Source: Candidatus Binatia bacterium (GTDB lineage: Bacteria > Eisenbacteria > RBG-16-71-46 > SZUA-252). Taken from it: 51,302 nucleotides of DNA. The position numbers and the translations under genes were made by a program. Within the stretch, counting starts at the first letter, position 1, and every line of letters starts with the position of its first letter. The stretch covers positions 1 through 51,302 of the forward strand of contig DASQJL010000002.1 in NCBI GenBank assembly GCA_035631035.1. The letters are read 5' to 3'. Positions 8,736 through 17,179 of the stretch are shown here, one piece after another. A model generated the notes under the pieces. The model did not search any database, was not told where the DNA came from, and worked only from the letters and a program-made list of their open reading frames with translations.

Positions 8736-8779
8736 GTTACCGGCTCGCGTCGAGACCGTGTCGAATCGGTTACGGCCCC
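8736..8779 (-). promoter_or_regulatory. Predicted Pho box upstream of phoB-phoR (autoregulation)
   Basis: On the plus strand four 11-bp units start at 8736, 8747, 8758 and 8769: GTTACCGGCTC, GCGTCGAGACC, GTGTCGAATCG and GTTACGGCCCC. On the minus strand the cores are GTAAC, GACAC, GACGC and GTAAC. A weak -10-like CAGACT (8725-8720, minus) lies 10 bp beyond the last core. The geometry matches the boxes upstream of the porin and pstB, implying positive autoregulation of phoBR. Confidence 0.7.
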
Positions 8780-8823
8780 GGCACGGGCGCGGCGGCCCGC
8801 TTCCCCCATTTCCCACTCGCGCA

Positions 8824-8853
8824 TTGACTTCACGAGAGCCCTTCCGGTAGTCT
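8824..8853 (+). promoter_or_regulatory. Sigma70-like promoter for secD
   Basis: TTGACT at 8824-8829 and TAGTCT at 8848-8853 are separated by 18 bp, about 65 bp before the secD GTG. It lies in the divergent region shared with phoB but outside the predicted Pho box. Motif match only. Confidence 0.5.
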
Positions 8854-8920
8854 GCCCGGTCTTGACCGAGACCCATTCCAACCACAAACCCGTGCGACAG
8901 ATGGAAACCCGAGGACCGAC

Positions 8921-10537
8921 GTGACGCAGAGCGATCGGAACAAACTCTTCCTGACCCTGATCGGCCTCGCGGCCGCGCTCTACACCCTCTGGCCCACCTT
9001 CCAGTTCTACGCCCTGCCGCCGGCGAAGCGGGCGGAGGTGCTCCAGGCGCGGCCGGCCACCGCCACCAACGACGACGAGCGCGCGCGCCTCACCAAGATG
9101 GCCACGCTGCGCGACAAGGCGATCAAGCTGGGGCTGGACCTCCAGGGCGGCCTCTACCTCCTCCTCGAGGTCGACAAGTCGAAGCTGGGTCCGGCGGAAG
9201 CCAAGAACGCCGTCGATCAGGCGATGCAGATCATCCGCAACCGCATCGACCAGTTCGGGGTGGCCGAGCCCTCGATCCAGAAACAGGGGGACAATCGAAT
9301 TCTGGTCCAGCTCCCCGGCCTCCTCGACCAGGAGCGCGCCAAGGAGCTGATCGGGCAGACCGCCCTCCTCGACTTCAAGATCGTGAAGACCGACGACGAG
9401 GCGCGCGCCCTGTTCGACCGCATCGACCAGTACTTCGCCCGGAAGGCCGCGTCGGCCACCGGGGCCAAGCCCGACTCTTCCGCGCACCCGTGGTCGTCCC
9501 GCTTCCTCACCGTGGCCCAGGCGGGCGAGTCGTTCGCGCTCCCGGAGAACGTCGCGGCGATCGATTCCATGAAGAACGTGCTCCTCGCCGACTCCTCGTT
9601 CGCCATGGACGCCTCCCTGAACTGGGACGCGCACGAGGGGGAGCATGAGAGCCGCACCGGCCGCGCGCTCTACGTGCTCGGCAAGGATCCCCTCATGCAG
9701 GGGAAGGAAGTGGCCAGCGCGCAGATGCGGATGGACCTGGACCAGGAGCGTCCCGGCGCGCCCGGCGTGTCGTTCACGCTGACGGGGCGCGGCGGCGCCG
9801 TCTTCGCCGACGTGACCGGCGCCAACGTGGGCCGCCGGCTGGCGATCATCCTGGACAACCGGGTGCAGTCCGCGCCGAACATCCATGAGCGGATTCCCCG
9901 CGGCCAGGGCTCGATCACCGGCTCCTTCACGGAGGAGGAGGCGCAGAATCTGGCGATCGTGCTCCGCTCCGGCGCCCTCCCGGCTCCCGTCAACATCGCC
10001 GAGGAGCGCTCGGTGGGTCCGTCCCTCGGGCAGGACTCGATCCAGAAGGGGATCGAAGCGGCGGGCGTCGGCACCCTGCTCGTCGTCATCTTCATGCTGG
10101 TCTACTACCGCATGTCGGGCGTCGTGGCCGTGGTGGCCCTGTTGCTGAACATCATCGGGCTGCTCGCCTGCATGGCCGCCTTCCACGCGACGCTCACGCT
10201 TCCCGGCATCGCCGGCATCGTGCTCACGATCGGTATGGCCGTGGACGCGAACGTCCTCATCTTCGAGCGGATCCGCGAGGAGCTGCGGCACAAGAAGACC
10301 GTCCTCACGGCGATCGACACGGGCTACTCGCGCGCCTACCGGACGATCATCGACGCCCACGTGACCACCCTGCTCTCGGCGCTGGCCCTGATGTGGTTCG
10401 GCACGGGCCCGATCCGCGGCTTCGCGATCACGCTCTCGATCGGTCTCATCATCAACCTCATCACGGCCGTCGGCATTTCCAAGATGATCTTCGACGCATG
10501 GTCCCTGCGCCGGAAGGTCAGCACGATCAGCATCTAG
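8921..10537 (+). CDS. secD: Protein translocase subunit SecD
   Basis: SecD, with SecF, uses the proton motive force to pull exported proteins off the periplasmic side of SecYEG. The 538-residue product starts at GTG, preceded by GAGG. It has an N-terminal helix (about 9-27), the conserved DLQGGLYLLLEVD segment, a large periplasmic P1 domain with IIRNRIDQFGVAEPSIQ and VQLPG, and five C-terminal helices (about 370-530). The proton-pathway segment is TIGMAVDANVLIFERIREELR. The length fits the form in which SecD and SecF are separate proteins. secF follows after 9 bp. Its neighbours are unrelated to phosphate and it has its own promoter. Confidence 0.96.
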   Translation: MTQSDRNKLFLTLIGLAAALYTLWPTFQFYALPPAKRAEVLQARPATATNDDERARLTKMATLRDKAIKLGLDLQGGLYLLLEVDKSKLGPAEAKNAVDQAMQIIRNRIDQFGVAEPSIQKQGDNRILVQLPGLLDQERAKELIGQTALLDFKIVKTDDEARALFDRIDQYFARKAASATGAKPDSSAHPWSSRFLTVAQAGESFALPENVAAIDSMKNVLLADSSFAMDASLNWDAHEGEHESRTGRALYVLGKDPLMQGKEVASAQMRMDLDQERPGAPGVSFTLTGRGGAVFADVTGANVGRRLAIILDNRVQSAPNIHERIPRGQGSITGSFTEEEAQNLAIVLRSGALPAPVNIAEERSVGPSLGQDSIQKGIEAAGVGTLLVVIFMLVYYRMSGVVAVVALLLNIIGLLACMAAFHATLTLPGIAGIVLTIGMAVDANVLIFERIREELRHKKTVLTAIDTGYSRAYRTIIDAHVTTLLSALALMWFGTGPIRGFAITLSIGLIINLITAVGISKMIFDAWSLRRKVSTISI

Positions 10538-10546
10538 GAGAGGCTC

Positions 10547-11461
10547 GTGTTCCAGATTCTTCACGACATCAACGTCGATTGGATGGGCCGGCGACGCTTT
10601 GCGTACATGGTCTCCGGCTTGTCGATCCTGGCCGCGATCATCTCCCTGGTCGTGCACGGCGGTCCCCGCTACGGCGTGGACTTCACCGGCGGGACCCTGA
10701 TCGAAGTCTCGATCACGCCGCCTCCCTCCGTGGACGACGTCCGGCGGGGGATCGATCACGCGGGATTCAAGGGCGCGGAGATCCAGCGCCTGGAGCGTCC
10801 CGAGCTCTTCCTGATCCGGCTGCAGACCGGACAGGAGACGCAGAACCCGGGCCCGCTGGTGCGCAGCGCCCTGCAGGCGGCGCACCCCGGCGCGAACGTG
10901 GAGATCCGGCATCTGGAGCACGTGGGCCCCCGCGTCGGGGGCGAGCTGCGCGGCGCGGCCATCAAGGCGGTCTTCCTCGCCCTGGGACTGATCCTGATCT
11001 ACGTCGCGATCCGCTACGACTGGCGCTATTCGCTGGGCGCGGTGGTGGCGCTGTTCCACGACGTCTTCATCACGCTGGGTGCCATCTCCATCTTCAACAA
11101 GGAGGTGACCCTGACCGTGGTGGCGGCGCTCCTCACGATCGCCGGGTTCTCGATCAACGACACCATCGTCGTCTTCGACCGGATCCGCGAGCGGCGCCAG
11201 GCGCTGCGCCGCGAGTCCCCCGAGAAGATCATGAACATCGCGGTCAACGAGACCCTGAGTCGGACGATCATCACCTCCTTCACGGTCGTGCTCACCGTGC
11301 TCGCGCTCTTCTTCCTGGGCGGCGAGGTGCTCCACGATTTCTCCTTCGCCATGCTCGTCGGCGTGATCTACGGGACCTACTCGTCGGTCTACGTGGCGAG
11401 CGCGCTCGCGCTCGAAACCCAGCTCTACCTCGAGCGGCGGACGCCGGCCCGGAAGCGGTAG
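10547..11461 (+). CDS. secF: Protein translocase subunit SecF
   Basis: Partner of SecD, 304 residues, GTG start with AGGAG a few bases upstream. It shows an N-terminal helix (about 20-40), the YGVDFTGGTLIEV signature, a short periplasmic domain and five C-terminal helices. The SecF counterpart of the SecD proton-path motif is FSINDTIVVFDRIRERR. The order secD-secF with a 9-bp gap is the usual operon. The C-terminus ends in a short basic tail. Identity is secure. Confidence 0.96.
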   Translation: MFQILHDINVDWMGRRRFAYMVSGLSILAAIISLVVHGGPRYGVDFTGGTLIEVSITPPPSVDDVRRGIDHAGFKGAEIQRLERPELFLIRLQTGQETQNPGPLVRSALQAAHPGANVEIRHLEHVGPRVGGELRGAAIKAVFLALGLILIYVAIRYDWRYSLGAVVALFHDVFITLGAISIFNKEVTLTVVAALLTIAGFSINDTIVVFDRIRERRQALRRESPEKIMNIAVNETLSRTIITSFTVVLTVLALFFLGGEVLHDFSFAMLVGVIYGTYSSVYVASALALETQLYLERRTPARKR

Positions 11462-11471
11462 GAAGCTCCCG

Positions 11472-12005
11472 ATGCGAACCGCGGCGCTTCCGGCGCGAAC
11501 CGCGGCGATGCTGATCCTGGCCGGATCGGCCTTGGCCCGACCTTCCCTCGGCCGCGCCGAAGCGCCCCCGCCGCCGCCTCCTCCCGTCTCGACGCCGATC
11601 CTCGCTCCCGATTCCCGCGCCGAGGGGCATGGGGCCGACCGCCGCGCGACTCCGCTCCAGCTCTTCGCCACGGCCGAAGAGGCGTGGGCTTCGGGCGACG
11701 CCGAAACCCTGGCTTCCCTGGTCGACACGACGCAGGTTCGAATCGGCCTGAAGCCCGGTTCCACCCCGACGGCGGCGATGACCCGCAGCGCCGCGGCGTT
11801 CCTCTTCCAGGATCAGCTCCGGCTGGTGAGGACGCAGTCGTTCCAGGTCACCCGCGTCAGCGTGGGGAACGCCTCCGCCACGGCGACCGCGCGCTGGTGG
11901 GGCGACTGGGGCGCGCGCGAGGGGACCCGGAAGCTCACCGTGACCCTGAGCGCGGTGCCGCTGGGGGGTCGGTGGTACCTGCGCGAAGTCCGGGTGAAGG
12001 GCTGA
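11472..12005 (+). CDS. Small exported protein with an NTF2-like domain, function unknown
   Basis: This 177-residue product starts 10 bp after secF with a GGAAG site, so it is probably cotranscribed with secDF. It has a basic N-terminus with a hydrophobic core ending near SLGRAEA (signal peptide), a run of seven prolines (about 32-38), then a domain of about 120 residues. That domain begins with a helix (TPLQLFATAEEAWASGD) and continues with beta strands ending GGRWYLREVRVKG. The closing 'tryptophan-tyrosine, reported value' strand pattern is typical of SnoaL/NTF2-like or DUF4783-like domains. I see no catalytic motif. It could be a ligand-binding or envelope-associated protein. Confidence 0.6.
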   Translation: MRTAALPARTAAMLILAGSALARPSLGRAEAPPPPPPPVSTPILAPDSRAEGHGADRRATPLQLFATAEEAWASGDAETLASLVDTTQVRIGLKPGSTPTAAMTRSAAAFLFQDQLRLVRTQSFQVTRVSVGNASATATARWWGDWGAREGTRKLTVTLSAVPLGGRWYLREVRVKG

Positions 12006-12054
12006 GCGCCGACTCGGCGCCCCAAGCCGCGCAGAGCCGCACGCGGCCGCACCC

Positions 12055-12945
12055 ATGAACGAAGCGGACGTCCTCTACACCTCCGACCTCCACGGCAGCC
12101 GCTCCCACTACGAGGCTGCTTTCCGGATGGCCGGCGACCTGGGCGTCCGGGCCGTCGTGCTGGGAGGCGACCTCGCGCCGATGGGCGACCCGGGCGCGCA
12201 GCGGCAGTTCTTCCAGGACTTCCTGATCCCGCTGCTGCGCGAGCGCCTCGCCGCCCCCGGAGCGCCCCAGGTCTTCTACATCTTTGGGAACGGAGACTGG
12301 CGCGCGAACGAGGCCGTGCTCGAGGAGTCGCGGCTTCCGGGCCTTCGCTACGTGCACGGCGGCGCGGCGCCGTTCCTAGACGGGACCTGGATCGCCGGGC
12401 AGAACTGCGTTCCGCCGACGCCGATCCGGCTCAAGGACTGGGAGCGATGGGAGGTCGTGCCGGGGGCGTTGGGACGGCCCGACGGCCAGCGGAGCGCTCC
12501 CGACGGGACGCTCCACGAGTTCACGTTCCAGGGTCGCGAGCGGGAGGAGACCCTCGACGGCGAGATGGAACGGCTGGAAGCGGCGGTCCGGGGAGCCACC
12601 GGCGCCTCCGAGGCCGCCGCCGTCGCCTCCCAGGCGCTGGTCTGCGTCTTCCACGGCCCGCCCCACGACACCGCCCTCGACCAGATCGCGGGGGGCGCCC
12701 ACGTCGGCTCCCGCGTGACGCGCCGCTTCCTGGAGCGGATGCGCCCCGCGCTCTCGCTGCACGGGCACATCCACGAATCCCCCTCGGTCTCGGGACGATT
12801 CGCCGACCGCGTCGGCGCCACCGTCTGCGTCAACCCCGGGCAGACCCCGGCCGCGCTCCACGCCGTCTCCTTCCGCATGGCCGATATCGCGGGCACCCTG
12901 CGCCACACCCTGCACGGTCCGGCGAACCTCGCGGAACCGCGCTAA
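12055..12945 (+). CDS. Calcineurin-like metallophosphoesterase
   Basis: Cytoplasmic phosphoesterase of 296 residues with the family metal-binding blocks in order: SDLHG (10-14), GGDLAP (about 38-43), GNGDW (about 80-84), FHGPPHDT (middle) and HGHIHES near the C-terminus. The third block is normally GNH(D/E); here the His is Gly, a substitution seen in some phosphoesterases that may change the leaving-group step. No signal peptide is present. The nearest genes are the secDF operon upstream and an envelope operon downstream, neither of which suggests a substrate. The class is secure, the substrate unknown. Confidence 0.85.
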   Translation: MNEADVLYTSDLHGSRSHYEAAFRMAGDLGVRAVVLGGDLAPMGDPGAQRQFFQDFLIPLLRERLAAPGAPQVFYIFGNGDWRANEAVLEESRLPGLRYVHGGAAPFLDGTWIAGQNCVPPTPIRLKDWERWEVVPGALGRPDGQRSAPDGTLHEFTFQGREREETLDGEMERLEAAVRGATGASEAAAVASQALVCVFHGPPHDTALDQIAGGAHVGSRVTRRFLERMRPALSLHGHIHESPSVSGRFADRVGATVCVNPGQTPAALHAVSFRMADIAGTLRHTLHGPANLAEPR

Positions 12946-12997
12946 TCGCCTGCGGTTTAGCTGATAGGAAGCCCGGCCCCCCGGCCGAGGATCCCTC

Positions 12998-13006
12998 TGG
13001 TATCCT
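12998..13006 (+). promoter_or_regulatory. Extended -10 promoter for the DUF4159 operon
   Basis: TG-G-TATCCT at 12998-13006 matches an extended -10 element. Transcription would start near 13013, downstream of the most upstream in-frame GTG (13010). This supports translation from the TTG at 13058, which has a GAGG site. No -35 is visible. Confidence 0.45.
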
Positions 13007-13057
13007 TTCGTGGCCGAAGTTGAAGGCCGCGCCGACCCGACCCTGAACGAGGCTCTC

Positions 13058-13816
13058 TTGCCGCCAAAACTCCCACTCTTCCAATGGCTTAGAGTCGCTG
13101 GACGGGTGGGCTCGGGCGTCGCCCTGGGGACTCTGGGAGCGGTCCTGGCGGCCCTCCTTGCCCTTCCCGGTCCCGCGGCCGGGCAGGGCACGTCCGCAAG
13201 CGCCGCTTCCGACCTGACCGGGGGGTTCTCGGTCGCCCGCCTCAAGTACACGGGCGGGGGCGACTGGTACTCCGACGAGACCTCGCTCAAGAATCTCCTC
13301 AGCGCGGTCAAGGCGCGAGGCGACATCCGGGTGTCGCAGCAGAAGGAGGCGGTGGTGACGGCGACCGATCCCGACCTCTGGAACTACCCCCTCCTGTTCG
13401 TCACCGGCCACGGAAACGTGAAGCTGAACGACCAAGAAGCGGCCTCGCTGCGCCGATACCTGGACCAGGGCGGGATGCTCTGGGGGGACGACAACTTCGG
13501 CATGGACAAGTCGTTTCGCGAGGCGATGCAGCGCGTCTATCCCGAGTCGCCGCTCGTGGAGCTTCCGTTCAACCACGAGATCTTCCGGCGGCCGAACCCC
13601 TTTCCGAGCGGCGCGCCCAAGATCCACGAGCACGACGGGGGTCCGCCGCGCGTCTTCGCCATCATTCGCGGCGGGCGGATGGTCGTCCTCTACACGTTCG
13701 ACACCGATATCGGAAACGGGATCGAGGACGCCGGTGTGCACGACGATCCCCAGGCGAAGCGGGACGCGGCGATGCGCTTTGCGATCAACATCGCGACCTA
13801 CGCGGTGAGCCACTGA
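13058..13816 (+). CDS. DUF4159-domain exported protein
   Basis: I take the TTG at 13058 (GAGG 6-9 bases upstream) as the start, giving 252 residues; an in-frame GTG at 13010 lies at the presumed transcription start. The N-terminus has a basic stretch, a long hydrophobic core and a GPAAGQG region, consistent with a signal peptide. The mature protein shows the DUF4159 hallmark: FSVARLKYTGGGDWYSDETSLKNLL, split here as FSVARLKY and GGGDWY, then PLLFVTGHG and the acidic GGMLWGDDNFG. The fold is thought to resemble class I glutamine amidotransferases but no Cys nucleophile is visible. DUF4159 proteins usually sit in Bat/MoxR/DUF58-type envelope clusters. Here it opens a four-gene operon with a DUF4175-like protein. 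Function unknown. Confidence 0.8.
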   Translation: MPPKLPLFQWLRVAGRVGSGVALGTLGAVLAALLALPGPAAGQGTSASAASDLTGGFSVARLKYTGGGDWYSDETSLKNLLSAVKARGDIRVSQQKEAVVTATDPDLWNYPLLFVTGHGNVKLNDQEAASLRRYLDQGGMLWGDDNFGMDKSFREAMQRVYPESPLVELPFNHEIFRRPNPFPSGAPKIHEHDGGPPRVFAIIRGGRMVVLYTFDTDIGNGIEDAGVHDDPQAKRDAAMRFAINIATYAVSH

Positions 13817-13843
13817 GGTCCGGTTCCCCATCATGAGGCGGTC

Positions 13844-16800
13844 ATGACCCCATCGGGCGAAAGCCTTCATGCGACGCTGAGCCGCGCGCGGCGCTTCCTG
13901 GTCTGGCGCGCGGTGGAGCAGGCCGGGTTGGCGCTCGTCGTGGCCGCGATCCTGGTCGCGCTGATCGCGCTCGGGGTCGCGCTCGCCACGCCGCTGCATC
14001 GCGACGAATTCGTCCTGATCCGCCTGGGTCTCCTGGGCACCGGCGCGCTCCTCCTCCTGTTCGCGGCGGCCCGCGTGGTGCTGGCCCCCGCGCGTCTCGA
14101 GGACGCGGCGCTGGCGACCGGGCGCCTCCTGGGCGAGCGGGACGATGAGCTCCTCGGCGCCCTCGAGCTGGCGCGCTCGGGAGCGGACGAATCGCGCGAC
14201 TCCGGAGCCCTTCGCGACGCGGCGGTCGGCGCCGCGGCCGCGCGGGCCGCGGGCGCTCCGATCGCGCGGCTCCGCCGGTGGGATGCGCGCGGCCGCTGGC
14301 TTCTCGCGGCGGGGGGCACCCTCGTGCTCCTCGGCGCCACCGCGGTCGCCGGAGGGGCCAGGACCCCGGCCGTGCTCCGCCATATCGCCGATCCCCGGAC
14401 CGCCCCCATCGCGCCGATCGCGATCCGCGTCGATCCGGGCACGCGCGACATCGAGGGCGGCGAGTCGGTCGTGATCCGGGCCTACGTGCGCGGCACGGGA
14501 CAGCGCCCCAAGCTGGAGGTGGCGGATCGCGGCGACTGGAAGGAAGCGTCGCTCGACGAGGCCGAGGACGCCACCGGCGTGAAGTCCGGCGAGCGCGCGT
14601 GGTCGCTCCTCCTCCGGAACGTCAAAGACGATGTCCGCTACAAGGTGCGCGCCGGCAGCCAGGAATCTCCCGTGTACGCGCTCACCGTGCGCGACCTGCC
14701 GCGCGCGACCGGCTACCGTGTTCGCTACGACTATCCTCCGTACACCGGCCTCAAATCGGAAGAGAGCCACGCGGTGACGGGCGACCTCGCCGCGCCGCGC
14801 GGCACGCGCGCCCACCTCGTCGTCACGCTCAGCCGGAGCGTTCGCCGCGGCGCGCTCCTGTTCGAGGGCGGGCTGTCGATCGCGGCGGAGCCGGGCGAGC
14901 GTCTCGCGGCCTTCACGGTGCCGATCCGGGGCGACGACCGCTACACCGCGCGGCTCGAGGACGCGCGCGGCCGACGGGTGGACCTGGGCCCGTTCGAGGT
15001 CCGCGGCATTCCCGACCGGCCGCCCACCGTCTCGGTGCTCTCGCCCGGCTCGGTCGAGGACGTGGGACGCGACATGACGGCGACGATCATCGCGGGTGCG
15101 ACCGACGACTACGGCGTGCGGAAGATCCTGATCCGCTACAAGGTGCGCGACGGGGCCGAGAAGACCGACGTGCTGCACGAGGAGAAGGGAACGGCGCGCG
15201 AGCTGGCCGTGCGCTACACGTGGGCGCTCCAGAGCTACTCGCTCCTGCCCGGCGAGGAGGTCGAGTACCGGATCGGGGCGATGGACGGCAACGCGGTGGA
15301 CGGGCCGCAGACCACCTGGTCCGACGCGCGCCTCCTCCGCTTCCCCTCCGCCTCCGAGATCCTCGCCTCGATGTCGGGCGAGCGCGACGAGACGATCCAC
15401 TCCCTCGAGGATGCGTGGCAGGACGCGAAGGACCTCTCCCAGAAGGCCGAGGAGCTCTCGCGCGACCTGGGGCGCACCCGCGAAATGACCTGGGAAAAGC
15501 AGCAGGAGGCGCAGAAGACCCTGGAGGGGCAGCAGCAGCTCCAGCAGAAGATCGACCAGGTGGCCGACAAGCTGAGCCAGGACGCGGAGAAGCTCAGCCA
15601 GTCGCGCGCGCTGAATTCCGATCTGTCGCAGAAGATCCAGGAGCTGCACGAGATCCTGAGCCAGATCAAGGACCAGTCGCTCCTTCGCTCGATCCAGCGG
15701 CTCCAGGACGCGATGAAGAATCTCTCGCCGGAGCAGATGCAGGCCGCGCTCCAGAATCTCAAGATGAACCAGGAGCAGGTCATGAAGAGCCTGGAGCGGA
15801 CCATCGAGATGCTGAAGCAGATCCGCACCGAGGAGAAGATGGAGGCCGCGTCGGAGCGCGCCGCCGAGATGGAACGGCGGCAGATCGCGCTCAACGACTC
15901 CCTGTCGCGGGCGAACAAGAGCGAGGAGACGAAGTCGCTGGCGAAGACCCAGCGCGAGAACGAGAAGCTGAGCGCCGAGGAGCGCGCCGCGCTCGACTCG
16001 CTGGCCGCCGATCTCAAGGCGATGGACCTCGATGCCTCGAAGGAATCGGAGCAGCTCGCGGACGATCTCGGGGAACAGGGAGCCAAGCCTGATTTCCAGC
16101 ATGCGTCCGAATCGATGGAGCAGGGCGATCGCGAGAATTCACGCCAGGCCGCCGAGCGGCTGAAGCAGCGCCTCACCCAGCTCCGCCAGGGCGTCGACAA
16201 GATGCGCGAGAAGTTCCAGAACAAGCGGAAGAACGAACTCGCGAAGAAGATGGAGGACGCCGCACAGGACCTCCTCGACATCGGAAGGCTGCAGCAGAAG
16301 ATGCTGAACGATCAGGAGAGCAGCCTCTCCGAGCGCGCCGAGACTCAGAAGGGACTGGAGGACGCGACCACGTCCGTCACGAAGCGGATCGCCGACATCG
16401 GCAAGCAGACGCTCCACATCACGCCGGACATCGGGCAGGCGCTGGGACGCGCGCTCACGAACCAGGAGAACTCGGTCGGACGCTACTCCGAGCAGGACCT
16501 GGGCGGAGGGCTGATGGCCGGGAAGGAGGCGGCGATCGCGCTGAATCAGGCCGCGGCGGGGCTGCTTCGGAGCAAGCAGTCGATGCAGAGCTCCTCCTCC
16601 TCGACCGGTTTCCAGGAGGCGATGGACCGGCTGCAGAGCCTGGCCGGCGAGCAGGAGCAGCTGAACAGCGAGTCGATGGGGATGATGCCGGGCGAAGGAC
16701 AGCAGGAGGGGAGCCAGGCGAACCGGTTGAGCGAGGGAGAGGGCCAGGCGCTCTCCCGCATGGCCGCCGAGCAGGAGGCGATCCGCCGCGGCCTGGAAGA

Positions 16801-17179
16801 GACGATGCAGAAGATCGGCAAGGGAGGCGGGACGCTGGGCAACATGGGCGACGTCGGCGACGAGATGAAGAAGGTGGAGCAGGACCTGCGCGGCGGGCGG
16901 CTCGATCACGACACCGTGGACCGGCAGCAGCGGATCCTGAGCCGGCTTCTGGATGCGCCGCGCAGCGTGGAGAAGCGGGACTACTCGCGCAAGCGGCAGT
17001 CGCGCCCCGGCGTGGACGTGGTGCGCTCCTCGCCCGGCGCGCTCTCGCCCGAGCTTCTCCAGGCGCGCCCCTCGCTGGCCGCGCTGCTCGCGCGGGCGGG
17101 GCGCGACCCGGTGGCGCCGCGCTACCGCGCGCTGGTGGACGAGTATCTCCAGTCGGTGCTGGGCGGGAAGGCCAAGTGA
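13844..17179 (+). CDS. DUF4175-like large membrane protein with long coiled coil
   Basis: This is an 1111-residue protein starting at ATG with GAGG seven bases upstream. Two hydrophobic helices lie near residues 25-48 and 57-85 and a third near 150-168, so the rest is probably periplasmic. The middle part has Ig-like or DUF4175 segments: PDRPPTVSVLSPGS and DDYGVRKILIRYKV. From about 505 to 900 the sequence is highly charged and glutamine-rich, with heptad patterning (EAQKTLEGQQQLQQK, EKLSQS, QKIQELHEIL), which predicts a very long coiled coil. The C-terminal 200 residues contain more Gln/Met-rich helices and a conserved-looking tail (RDPVAPRYRALVDEYLQ). It overlaps the next gene by 4 bp. It may form a periplasmic spacer or scaffold; the function is unknown. 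Confidence 0.75.
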   Translation: MTPSGESLHATLSRARRFLVWRAVEQAGLALVVAAILVALIALGVALATPLHRDEFVLIRLGLLGTGALLLLFAAARVVLAPARLEDAALATGRLLGERDDELLGALELARSGADESRDSGALRDAAVGAAAARAAGAPIARLRRWDARGRWLLAAGGTLVLLGATAVAGGARTPAVLRHIADPRTAPIAPIAIRVDPGTRDIEGGESVVIRAYVRGTGQRPKLEVADRGDWKEASLDEAEDATGVKSGERAWSLLLRNVKDDVRYKVRAGSQESPVYALTVRDLPRATGYRVRYDYPPYTGLKSEESHAVTGDLAAPRGTRAHLVVTLSRSVRRGALLFEGGLSIAAEPGERLAAFTVPIRGDDRYTARLEDARGRRVDLGPFEVRGIPDRPPTVSVLSPGSVEDVGRDMTATIIAGATDDYGVRKILIRYKVRDGAEKTDVLHEEKGTARELAVRYTWALQSYSLLPGEEVEYRIGAMDGNAVDGPQTTWSDARLLRFPSASEILASMSGERDETIHSLEDAWQDAKDLSQKAEELSRDLGRTREMTWEKQQEAQKTLEGQQQLQQKIDQVADKLSQDAEKLSQSRALNSDLSQKIQELHEILSQIKDQSLLRSIQRLQDAMKNLSPEQMQAALQNLKMNQEQVMKSLERTIEMLKQIRTEEKMEAASERAAEMERRQIALNDSLSRANKSEETKSLAKTQRENEKLSAEERAALDSLAADLKAMDLDASKESEQLADDLGEQGAKPDFQHASESMEQGDRENSRQAAERLKQRLTQLRQGVDKMREKFQNKRKNELAKKMEDAAQDLLDIGRLQQKMLNDQESSLSERAETQKGLEDATTSVTKRIADIGKQTLHITPDIGQALGRALTNQENSVGRYSEQDLGGGLMAGKEAAIALNQAAAGLLRSKQSMQSSSSSTGFQEAMDRLQSLAGEQEQLNSESMGMMPGEGQQEGSQANRLSEGEGQALSRMAAEQEAIRRGLEETMQKIGKGGGTLGNMGDVGDEMKKVEQDLRGGRLDHDTVDRQQRILSRLLDAPRSVEKRDYSRKRQSRPGVDVVRSSPGALSPELLQARPSLAALLARAGRDPVAPRYRALVDEYLQSVLGGKAK

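Noticed and set aside
8696-11764. 1022-codon open frame opposite secD-secF
   Set aside because: Antisense shadow of high-GC coding DNA; composition is Arg/Asp/Gly/His-rich with no domain, and the plus strand has clear SecD and SecF.
12830-16102. 1090-codon open frame on the minus strand over the DUF4159/DUF4175 genes
   Set aside because: Shadow of the plus-strand coiled-coil gene; Leu/Arg-rich without motifs.
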